From Beijerinckiaceae bacterium (GTDB lineage: Bacteria > Pseudomonadota > Alphaproteobacteria > Rhizobiales > Beijerinckiaceae): DNA of 61,555 nucleotides. The notes under the pieces are model-generated. The model made no database searches, had not been told where the DNA came from, and saw only the letters and a program-made list of their open reading frames with translations. Positions 54,981-61,555 of the stretch are shown here, one piece after another (positions within the stretch are counted from its first letter, which is position 1; each line of letters starts with the position of its first letter). The stretch covers positions 1 to 61,555 of the forward strand of contig JARLIW010000099.1 of NCBI GenBank assembly GCA_031291515.1. The letters run 5' to 3'. The translations under genes and the position numbers were made by a program.

Positions 54981-55768
54981 ACCGGCTCCTGGATGCGCTT
55001 CCCCGCGCGGTTAACTTCATGACCCACCGCACGCTCGATCCGTGCGTAGTAATCGACATAGGTCAAATCTGACCGAGACCGCTCGTCACCCATCTCGATT
55101 TCGATCACCTGCTGCAATGTGCCGCCTGGGCCGGCACTCATAATCCCGACTCGGGAGCCAAGCGTGATTGCTTCGTCGATGTCGTGGGTGATGAAAAAGA
55201 TCGACGCCTCGGTGGCGCGCCATATCTGACGAAGCTCCCGCTGCATGGTCGCGCGGGTCTGCGCATCCAATGCCCCGAACGGCTCGTCCATCAGAAGAAT
55301 CTTCGGTTGGTTGGCCAAAGCCCGCGCGACCTGGATCCGCTGCTTCATGCCACCGGACAACTCCGCTGGATATTTGTCCTGCTGCCCGTCCAATCCCACA
55401 AGACGCAGGTACTCCATCGCCTTTGGCCGGTATATTTTCCGCGGAAGCCGCCGCAACCGTAACCCGAATTCGATGTTCTCCAGCGCCGTGAGCCAAGAAT
55501 ATAGCGAGTTGTCGCCTTGGAACACGACGCCGCGATCGCGAGAGGTTCCCGAAATCGGTTCGCCGTCGAGCAATATCTCGCCCGTGGTCGGAGCTTCGAA
55601 TCCGGCCAACAGCGACAAAATGGTCGTCTTGCCGCACCCCGACGGACCGAGGAGGCAGAAAAACTCTCCCCGCTTCAATTCCAGTTCAAACCCCCGAAGG
55701 GCCGGAACCCGTCGTCCGCTCTGGGTGTCGTACGATTTTCCCACATTTGAGAAACGAATGAGTGACAT
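54977..55768 (-). CDS. ABC transporter ATP-binding protein (SsuB/TauB-like)
   Basis: A nucleotide-binding subunit of 263 residues: Walker A GPSGCGKTT (about 39-47), signature LSGGMKQRIQVARAL (about 138-152), Walker B ILLMDEPFGALD and the switch His in FITHDIDEA. It is first in a four-gene unit (ATPase, permease, binding protein, GntR regulator). The promoter region is shared with the divergent SDR at 55883. Confidence 0.92.
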   Translation of the reverse strand: MSLIRFSNVGKSYDTQSGRRVPALRGFELELKRGEFFCLLGPSGCGKTTILSLLAGFEAPTTGEILLDGEPISGTSRDRGVVFQGDNSLYSWLTALENIEFGLRLRRLPRKIYRPKAMEYLRLVGLDGQQDKYPAELSGGMKQRIQVARALANQPKILLMDEPFGALDAQTRATMQRELRQIWRATEASIFFITHDIDEAITLGSRVGIMSAGPGGTLQQVIEIEMGDERSRSDLTYVDYYARIERAVGHEVNRAGKRIQEPV

Positions 55769-55786
55769 GTCTGGGCATCTCCGTTA

Positions 55787-55825
55787 TTTTGGTACTATCA
55801 GACATTAAAACTAGTATGCAAAGAT
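55787..55825. promoter_or_regulatory. Divergent control region with TTRGTA/TAGTAT motifs
   Basis: Between the ABC operon and the SDR, TTGGTACTATCAGAC (about 55788-55802) and CTAGTATGCAAAG (about 55812-55824) face each other; they resemble the TTAGTATATCAGA and TTAGTAT/ATACCAA elements at 49849-49895. The shared element suggests joint control of both divergent promoters by the GntR protein. No strict palindrome is present here. Confidence 0.4.
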
Positions 55826-55882
55826 TTTTTTCGCCGATATGGTCGGCGGCGACAGGATAAATCAGCTAGGGGCGAAGTGCGC

Positions 55883-56665
55883 ATGGATCTCAGGTTGAAC
55901 GGAAAACGCGTGGCGGTCAGTGGCGCGACAAAAGGCATAGGCCGGGCCGTTGCCTATGCGTTCGCTGACGAGGGTTGCGCCCTTTTGCTGGCGGCCCGGG
56001 ACGGAGATGCCCTCCGGGACACCGCGGTGGATTTGAGGGAAAGCCGCGGCGTGGCGGTCGAGACATATCGCGGCGACTTGTCGACCTCCGAACATCAGCT
56101 GGGCTTCGCACGAGCCTGCGCCGGGACCGACATCCTAATCAATTGCGCCGGGTCCAACCCGGCGGGCGGCATCGAGGACATCAGCGACAAGGTTTGGCGC
56201 GACTCCTGGGATCTGAAAGTCTTCTCCTACATAAACATAACGCGTGCCGTCTTCACAGACATGAAGACCCGCGGCGGTGGCGTCATTGTGAACGTCATCG
56301 GGAATTCAGCTGACCGCATGAACGACAAGTACATCTTGGGCAGCACTGGAAACCTCGCGCTAGCCGGGCTGACGAAAGCGTTGGGAGCCAGGTCTCCCGA
56401 TTTCGGTGTGCGCATCCTCGGCGTACATCCGGGCGCCACGGCAACAGATAGAATCCAGGGTCTGTTGCGGGATTGGAGCATCGGCAAATACGGAACCCCG
56501 AACCATGCGGACGACGTGCTTGCGAGCATGAATTTACCGTTCGGCCGCTTGTGCGACCCATCGGAAATAGCCGACGCCGTCGTTTTCCTCGCCTCACCCC
56601 GGGCAAGCTACGTCAGCGGAACGATTCTAACGGTGGATGGCGGCGCGACAAACCGGAACAATTAG
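55883..56665 (+). CDS. Atypical short-chain dehydrogenase-like protein lacking YxxxK
   Basis: An SDR-fold protein of 260 residues. The cofactor motif SGATKGIGRAVAYAFADEG and the NAG-like INCAGSNPAGG are intact. At the catalytic site, where Y-x-x-x-K should precede the helix, the sequence is KYILGSTGNLALAGLTKAL: Gly replaces Tyr and Asn replaces Lys (the aligned S-x-S-K is GSTGN). It ends with LTVDGGATNRNN. It may catalyse a different reaction or act as a binding protein. The start at 55883 or GTG 55877 cannot be settled. Its last 53 bases overlap the convergent isomerase gene. Confidence 0.78.
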   Translation: MDLRLNGKRVAVSGATKGIGRAVAYAFADEGCALLLAARDGDALRDTAVDLRESRGVAVETYRGDLSTSEHQLGFARACAGTDILINCAGSNPAGGIEDISDKVWRDSWDLKVFSYINITRAVFTDMKTRGGGVIVNVIGNSADRMNDKYILGSTGNLALAGLTKALGARSPDFGVRILGVHPGATATDRIQGLLRDWSIGKYGTPNHADDVLASMNLPFGRLCDPSEIADAVVFLASPRASYVSGTILTVDGGATNRNN

Positions 56666-57302
56666 TCCGGGACAGCGCCATAGCCAGAAAGTCCAAACGA
56701 TCCTGCCCCCAAAACACCTCGCCGTTCAGAACATAGCTCGGTACGCCAAACACCCCCTGCTTATTGGCGAACCGGGCATTCGCCATGTATGCGCGGGCGA
56801 CGGCGGGCCGTTGCGAAATCTCTAACAGATTGCCGGGCAGGCCGAGCGCGGTAATTAGACCGCGCATCACGAATGGATCGGCGATGTCCCGCTCATCCCT
56901 CCAAATGGCGCTCATGATTGCCGCGGTCAGGCGCATCGCGGCCGTCGCTCCAAGACAATGATCCGCGGCGACCACGATCTTCGACGCCAGTTCCCCATCG
57001 ACAGGGAAGTATCTTGGTTCAAGCACCATGGGGACATTCAAGCCCTGGCTGAATCTGCGCAATTCGACCAGCCTGTACGCCTTTCGGGCGGCGGAACGGT
57101 TTTCGAGCGGAACCCCTCCCGACACAGGGAAAACCTGTCCCGCGAGATCGATCGGCCGCAAGCGGATCCTCGCGTCGTGGTCCCGCGCGAGCTTCCAAAA
57201 ACGTTCATGGCCCAGATAGGCCCACGGACTTGCCAGCGCTACATAATACGTGATTTCACTCGTGGCGGGTACATTTTCCGCCGAGCTGAACGACGACGTC
57301 AT
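56613..57302 (-). CDS. 2-hydroxychromene-2-carboxylate isomerase-like DsbA-fold protein
   Basis: A thioredoxin-fold (kappa GST-like) protein of 229 residues. The active region reads ITYYVALASPWAYLGHERFWKLA (start of domain; Ser in ASPWAYLG is the catalytic position in HCCA isomerases), with NKQGVFGVPSYVLNGEVFWGQDRLDFL near the end. Family members isomerise aromatic breakdown products with glutathione. ATG 57302 is chosen at the domain start. It lies 10 bp after the enolase gene, in the same operon. An aromatic or alpha-keto-acid intermediate in the island pathway is suggested. Confidence 0.8.
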   Translation of the reverse strand: MTSSFSSAENVPATSEITYYVALASPWAYLGHERFWKLARDHDARIRLRPIDLAGQVFPVSGGVPLENRSAARKAYRLVELRRFSQGLNVPMVLEPRYFPVDGELASKIVVAADHCLGATAAMRLTAAIMSAIWRDERDIADPFVMRGLITALGLPGNLLEISQRPAVARAYMANARFANKQGVFGVPSYVLNGEVFWGQDRLDFLAMALSRTNCSGLSRRHPPLESFR

Positions 57303-57312
57303 CCGCCCATCC

Positions 57313-58422
57313 CTATTCTTTGATCCAATTCGTGTGCCTGTCGACATAATCCCAATCGACGGCGAGCCCCAGGCCCGGTCCCTTGGGTGCCGCGACGCGG
57401 CCTCCGCCATCGATGGCGGTCGGCGCGTCGAAACCCGGCACGACATAGTCGGCGACCGGAACACAGCATTCGTAGTAAGATTCTAGCTTCTGAGACAGCG
57501 CCACGTGGAGCCCAGCGATCGAGTTGGGCTCCGGGCCGAAGGCGTGGAACTCGCAACGTACGCCATATGGCGCGGCCGCTTCGACGACCTTCCGGCAAAA
57601 CGTGATGCCTTGGCGTCCAGCGTCGAGGCGAAGTCCAACGGGACATTGGCGCGAGGCGGCCTCCAAATAGTCGCCAAAGCTCCAATACAACGCGTCGGTG
57701 GCGAACACGGGAATGGCCAGCTGCCGGGATAACCATGGATAGCCATGACGCTGCGAATGGGGCAACGGATCCTCCAGCCACAGATAGGAGAGTTCCTCCA
57801 ATCCCCTGCCGACCTTAAGCGCCTCGAACAAGTCGTAGCGGCCCAGCGGATCGAACATCAAAGCGAACTCGTCGCCCACGGCGCGGCGGATGGCTGCGCA
57901 GGCGTCGAGATCCAGGCGGGGATCCCCCCACAGATGCGGTTTGTAACCGCGATGACCCTCCTGCTTGAAACGCAGCACGTGTTCGATCACCTGATCCGCC
58001 GAGGTCATCGAAAGTTCTTCGCGCGACACGCCGTAAGCGGGTAGCGAGAGATGCCTTGTTCCCAAAAGCGCATGAAGCGGCATCCCGAGGCATTTGGCTT
58101 TCGCGTCCCACATTGCGTTGTCGACGGCGGCGATGGCAACGCAGGACGTGCCATTCCATGCTGCCGTCTCCATGACGCGTTCCGCCGCGATCGGATGATG
58201 GCGAACATCGATCCCGACTAGCGCCTCGCGGAACCAGGCGGCGATCGCAAGTGCCATGGACGTCGCCGAGGGTGAGTCATTCCAGGAGACGCTCACGCCA
58301 GACTCGCCGCAATCGGTCCTGACCCTGACGATCGTCGCGGTTTGGGGCCCACCTTGCCCGAGCCATTGGACCATGGTTCCATATTCGAGGACGCCGACAT
58401 CGATGCCAGTGACAAGAGCCAT
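57313..58422 (-). CDS. Enolase-superfamily enzyme (mandelate racemase/muconate lactonizing type), copy 1
   Basis: A protein of 369 residues with capping domain and TIM barrel. The second-strand base motif is K161-x-H163 in GYKPHLWGD instead of the common KxK; metal ligands are Asp191 (MFDPLGRY), Glu217 (WLEDPLP) and Asp243 (FATDALYW). EFHAFGPEPNSIAG near residue 300 resembles a seventh-strand acid/base site. It abstracts a proton alpha to a carboxylate: racemase, dehydratase or cycloisomerase. It and copy 2 share the KxHLWGDxRxDxDACAxIR block. Confidence 0.85.
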   Translation of the reverse strand: MALVTGIDVGVLEYGTMVQWLGQGGPQTATIVRVRTDCGESGVSVSWNDSPSATSMALAIAAWFREALVGIDVRHHPIAAERVMETAAWNGTSCVAIAAVDNAMWDAKAKCLGMPLHALLGTRHLSLPAYGVSREELSMTSADQVIEHVLRFKQEGHRGYKPHLWGDPRLDLDACAAIRRAVGDEFALMFDPLGRYDLFEALKVGRGLEELSYLWLEDPLPHSQRHGYPWLSRQLAIPVFATDALYWSFGDYLEAASRQCPVGLRLDAGRQGITFCRKVVEAAAPYGVRCEFHAFGPEPNSIAGLHVALSQKLESYYECCVPVADYVVPGFDAPTAIDGGGRVAAPKGPGLGLAVDWDYVDRHTNWIKE

Positions 58423-58429
58423 TGATCCC

Positions 58430-59392
58430 TCAATCTTTCACGGTGACGGCAGCGGGGGCGACCTTGCGAAGAAGATCGGGATAGACGAATGCCTTCCAGT
58501 CCACGGGCTTGGTGAGCCGGCCGGTTCTCCGCAATTCGGCTTCGACGCCGTGCATATGGTTCAGCGTTGCGTCGTCTAGGCGCACGCCAAACGTAATCTT
58601 CGTAAGGAAGACCTTCGTTTCCTCCAAGTCCAACTTCAAGAACGTGGACACGACCTTCGCGGCGGCGCCGGGATCATTATGGATCACGTCCGTCGCTTCC
58701 ACCAAGGAGCGAACGAACAGTTCAGCGGCCTTGGGGTTGTCTTGCGCCCAGCCGCGATTCACATACAAGATTGCGCGCGGCAGCATGATTCCAACGTTGT
58801 TCCGCAGGACTTTGGTGTTGGGGACGGACTTCACCGCCCGGGACAGCCACGGCTCCCAGCACACGAACGCATCGATGTCCCTACGAGATAGGGCGGCGAC
58901 CATTTCCGGCGGCTCGACGTTGACGATCGTGTAGTCTTTGGGGTCGAGCGAAAACCTCTTGATGATCGCGTTCCAGAAGACCTCGCTTCCACTGCCGAGC
59001 GACACACCAATGCGCTTGCCCTTCAAGTCGGCGAGACCGGGCGTGTCCCGGCCCACGACGCCCCACCAGTCGTCCGCGGCGGCCGTTTCGCCAACCAAGA
59101 CCACATTGGGGTCGAGATTGAAGTTCGTGATGCCCGCCTGTTCGGCGGCAATGGCCGCCTGACTTTGGTTTTTGACCAAGTATGAGACCATCGCGGAGCC
59201 ACTTGGGCCGGTATTCAACTTCACGTCGAGACCATTCCGTTTGAAAATACCCATGGATTGGGCGACGTACGCGGTGGCGAAGGCCGGGTCGACACCGGTG
59301 CCGAGCGCCATGCTGGCGGTTTCCGCACGGGCCGCGTTGGCTTGCGACGTCAGGCACATCAGAAACGCGGCGATCCGAAGAATGTTCTTCAC
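58430..59392 (-). CDS. ABC transporter substrate-binding protein (SsuA/TauA-like), second copy
   Basis: A periplasmic protein of 320 residues with a signal peptide (GTG start 59392; VKNILRIAAFLMCLTSQANA). A GGAAAAAG signal lies before the GTG; the longer open frame to 59623 has no signal peptide. It parallels the first copy throughout (GIFKRNGLDVKLNTGPSGSAM, DLKGKRIGVSLGSGSEVFWN). No permease or ATPase gene is next to it, so it probably shares the transporter at 54174-55768. It lies between two enolase genes and in line with them. Confidence 0.86.
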   Translation of the reverse strand: MKNILRIAAFLMCLTSQANAARAETASMALGTGVDPAFATAYVAQSMGIFKRNGLDVKLNTGPSGSAMVSYLVKNQSQAAIAAEQAGITNFNLDPNVVLVGETAAADDWWGVVGRDTPGLADLKGKRIGVSLGSGSEVFWNAIIKRFSLDPKDYTIVNVEPPEMVAALSRRDIDAFVCWEPWLSRAVKSVPNTKVLRNNVGIMLPRAILYVNRGWAQDNPKAAELFVRSLVEATDVIHNDPGAAAKVVSTFLKLDLEETKVFLTKITFGVRLDDATLNHMHGVEAELRRTGRLTKPVDWKAFVYPDLLRKVAPAAVTVKD

Positions 59393-59408
59393 GGGGATCT
59401 TTTTCCTT

Positions 59409-60521
59409 CTATCTGGAGAACCAGTGCGTGTGTCGATCCAGCTCGGCCCAATCGACATCGAATCCAAGTCCCGGACGTCCGGAACCCGACGCGACACCGG
59501 CGTTGAAGACCACGCCCGAGCGCAAACCTGGAACCTCGCCGAGGCCACATGTCGTATGATGTTCGAACCAGCGCGTGGTGGCGCCGGCAAGCGCGAGACT
59601 AAGACATGCTTCGACGCCGCCACGAGGCGCGAACGACGAAATGTCCAGCTCGGCTTGATTGGCTTGCGCGACCGCGGCGAAGTTCGCCCAAGCGACGATT
59701 CCGGTCCGGAGCGGATTAAAGCGAAGACCCTGGACGACGCCGCCGCGTGTCGCCCGGTCGCATTCCGAGAGGCTCCAGCCTTGGGACTCGTTGACCACGA
59801 CGGGGACGTTCAGCCGCGACGCAAGCCATTCGTAGCCGGCATGATCCAACGGCGAAATCGGATCCTCAAGACGCGTAAACGCGAGATCCTCCAGAGCGCG
59901 GCCAACCTGCAACGCCTCATTCCGGCGGTAGCGGCTGATCGGATCCAGCATGAACGTGATGCCGGAACCGAACGCATCCCGGATGCGGGCGCAGGCGTCG
60001 ATGTCGCGCCGCGCATCGCCCCACAAGTGGAGTTTGAAAGCCCGAAAGCCGTCACGCACGTGACCCTCCAACAGGTCCAGATATTGTTCAACATGTTCGA
60101 AGCCGAACTCTTCGGACGAGACGACGTAAGCGGGTATCGAGGTGCGCTTCCGGCCCAGCAACACCGCGGTGGGAACCTTCCAGAGGTGCCCCGCAAGATC
60201 CCATATCGCCAACTCGAGAGCGCATGCCGCGAGGGACATCCCCGCGGCCGCGCCGAGGCTCTGGCAGCGCGCCGCGATCTCGTAGGCCGCCAGCGCGTCT
60301 AGCCCGGTCAAGGCTTCGGCGAACAACGTGGATGCCGCCTCGGCATAAGACGCGTCCGATTCGAGCACGCTCCAAATCACGCCAAGGCCGCGCGCGCCGC
60401 CTTCAGCCTCCACCCGCGCCACCAGAACCGCCCGGCGAAACCGAAGGGAGCCGAGCTGGACCGGCCCTCGGCCACCATCGTATTCGACGGCTCCGAACTG
60501 AACGCGTGTGATCTGACTCAT
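59409..60521 (-). CDS. Enolase-superfamily enzyme, copy 2
   Basis: A protein of 370 residues. The base motif is K163-x-H165 in AFKLHLWGD; metal ligands are Asp193 (MLDPISRY), Glu219 (RLEDPIS) and Glu245 (VNESQGW). The third ligand is Glu rather than Asp as in copy 1. The seventh-strand region has SSFAPRGG in place of the EFHAFGPE of copy 1, so the two paralogues probably differ in substrate or stereochemistry. GGGGAGG precedes ATG 60521, which overlaps the end of copy 3 by four bases. Confidence 0.85.
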   Translation of the reverse strand: MSQITRVQFGAVEYDGGRGPVQLGSLRFRRAVLVARVEAEGGARGLGVIWSVLESDASYAEAASTLFAEALTGLDALAAYEIAARCQSLGAAAGMSLAACALELAIWDLAGHLWKVPTAVLLGRKRTSIPAYVVSSEEFGFEHVEQYLDLLEGHVRDGFRAFKLHLWGDARRDIDACARIRDAFGSGITFMLDPISRYRRNEALQVGRALEDLAFTRLEDPISPLDHAGYEWLASRLNVPVVVNESQGWSLSECDRATRGGVVQGLRFNPLRTGIVAWANFAAVAQANQAELDISSFAPRGGVEACLSLALAGATTRWFEHHTTCGLGEVPGLRSGVVFNAGVASGSGRPGLGFDVDWAELDRHTHWFSR

Positions 60522-61555
60522 GACGCGCCTCCCCAATCAAATCCGGGCGCCATGAAGCCCCTGAGCGTTCCCTCATCGACGGTGACGCCGAGACCAGGGC
60601 CATCGCCGCGGATCACCTCGCCTCCGACCGATTCGAGATCCGCAACGGCGGGCGACTCGGACACCCAAAGCGACCCCAAGCTCACGCCCCAGTCGACGGC
60701 GGGAAGCGCACAGGCGGCATGAACGATGGCGGCGGTCGCCAAGGGCGATTCAACCAGCATGGCGAGATTGACGCGCAAGCCCCGCGCCTGTGCCAAGGTC
60801 GCGGCCCGCACCAAGGCCGCGAGGCCGCCGAATTTCGCCGCCTTGAGGCTGAGTCCGCTCGCCCCGCCCCGCGCCGCGAGCCGCTCGATGTCCTGATCGC
60901 CATGAACCGCTTCATCCGCGCCGACAGGAGCGGGCGAGGCCTCGGCAACTTGGGCCAAACCCTCGAAATCGGCGGACGCGACAGGTTGCTCGATGAAGTT
61001 CACGGCAAACGCCGCGACACCGCGAGCGAAGCGCCTCGCGGAGGCGACATCCCATGCCATGTTCGCGTCCACGGCGATCGCCGCCGTGGGTCCGAGCGCG
61101 CGACGGAGCGCGGCGACGGTTTCGATCTCCCGCTCCAATTCCGCGACACCGACCTTCAGTTTGAACGCGCGGAACCCCTCGCGTTGCAGCGCCAACGCTT
61201 CGGCGACGTCGGCATCGAGGTCCGCGGAACCGCCGATCACGCGAAGGACCAAGGCGCGTCTCCGAACCGCGCCGCCCAAAAGCTCGACGACGGGCTTGCC
61301 ACCCAGCTTTCCCGCGAGGTCCAACACGGCCATCAGCACCGCGGACTTGGCCCCGCCATTGGCATAGACACGGCTAAAAGCCGTCTCCAAACGGTCATGA
61401 TCAAACGGGGACGCGCCCAGCAACGGCGTGCGCAAATGCTGTTCGATCATCGCGACCATGCCGGCAAGCGTCTCGCCCGCCATGATCGCATCGGCGCCGG
61501 ACTCACCCCATCCGACGTGCCCGCTCCGGCTGCGGACACGGACGAAGAGCGTTTC
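60518..61555 (-). CDS. Enolase-superfamily enzyme, copy 3, cut by the window edge
   Basis: The frame is open to the right edge and the visible protein starts inside the capping domain (ETLFVRVRSRSGHVGWGES), so the true start is beyond 61555; the ATG at 61483 is internal. About 345 residues are seen. It has a standard K-x-K (FKLKVG), Asp in VDANMAW, Glu in FIEQP, Asp/Glu in GADEAV and Lys in SLKAAKFGG, as in muconate-lactonizing and dipeptide-epimerase subgroups. It is more distant from copies 1 and 2 than they are from each other. First visible gene of the operon. Confidence 0.85.
   Translation of the reverse strand, partial: ETLFVRVRSRSGHVGWGESGADAIMAGETLAGMVAMIEQHLRTPLLGASPFDHDRLETAFSRVYANGGAKSAVLMAVLDLAGKLGGKPVVELLGGAVRRRALVLRVIGGSADLDADVAEALALQREGFRAFKLKVGVAELEREIETVAALRRALGPTAAIAVDANMAWDVASARRFARGVAAFAVNFIEQPVASADFEGLAQVAEASPAPVGADEAVHGDQDIERLAARGGASGLSLKAAKFGGLAALVRAATLAQARGLRVNLAMLVESPLATAAIVHAACALPAVDWGVSLGSLWVSESPAVADLESVGGEVIRGDGPGLGVTVDEGTLRGFMAPGFDWGGAS

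Overview
The window looks like a chromosomal stretch of a GC-rich methylotrophic or facultatively methylotrophic alphaproteobacterium of the Hyphomicrobiales (Beijerinckiaceae/Methylocella-like is my best guess). The grounds are a complete N-methylglutamate (NMG) pathway for methylamine, a PQQ/haem alcohol dehydrogenase, an Omp25-type barrel fused to an OprB-type porin, and Rhizobiales-style regulators. No rRNA, tRNA, CRISPR array or intact mobile element was seen. The taxonomic guess is inference.

Region A (1-15.7 kb) is an accessory alcohol/acyl-CoA catabolic region: an MFS symporter, a fused porin, a TetR repressor, two paralogous MaoC hydratases, a periplasmic PQQ-cytochrome c alcohol dehydrogenase, an acyl-CoA ligase, a cupin, and a TetR/Baeyer-Villiger monooxygenase pair. 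Four promoters in this region carry the same TGAGT-N4-ACTCA inverted repeat overlapping or adjoining the -10 box, which points to one local TetR regulon. Decayed genes lie between the intact ones: an IS481-type transposase and an enoyl-CoA hydratase, plus a possible small gene broken by an amber codon.

Region B (15.7-18.6 kb) holds a decayed chemotaxis receptor, an OmpR-type response regulator that lacks the phospho-acceptor Asp, a small zinc-ribbon-like hypothetical protein, and a candidate small RNA with a clear terminator.

Region C (18.6-31 kb) is the NMG pathway: gmaS and mgsCBA on the minus strand, a cupin-HTH regulator and a GlxA/AraC-type regulator, then mgdABCD (heterotetrameric sarcosine-oxidase-like) on the plus strand. 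A 29-bp inverted repeat sits in front of mgsA. A YciA-like thioesterase follows.

Region D (31.3-46.8 kb) is a full phenylacetate pathway: paaABCDE, paaX, a fused hydratase/dehydrogenase, phenylacetaldehyde dehydrogenase, paaZ, paaJ, paaG, paaK and a TetR (PaaR-like) regulator. Having both PaaX and a PaaR-type regulator is notable; candidate operators for each are visible.

Region E (47.2-61.6 kb, running off the right edge) is a catabolic island of unknown substrate: CoA-transferase, SnoaL-like protein, enoyl-CoA hydratase, two SDRs, an amidase, an FCD-GntR regulator, an SsuABC/TauABC-type ABC transporter, a second orphan binding protein, a DsbA-like 2-hydroxychromene-2-carboxylate isomerase and three enolase-superfamily enzymes. 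The two divergent promoters in it share TTRGTAT-type motifs. This island is the best candidate in the window for an undescribed pathway: plausibly import of an amide- or carboxylate-bearing compound, hydrolysis, racemisation/lactonisation or dehydration, reduction and CoA-dependent breakdown.
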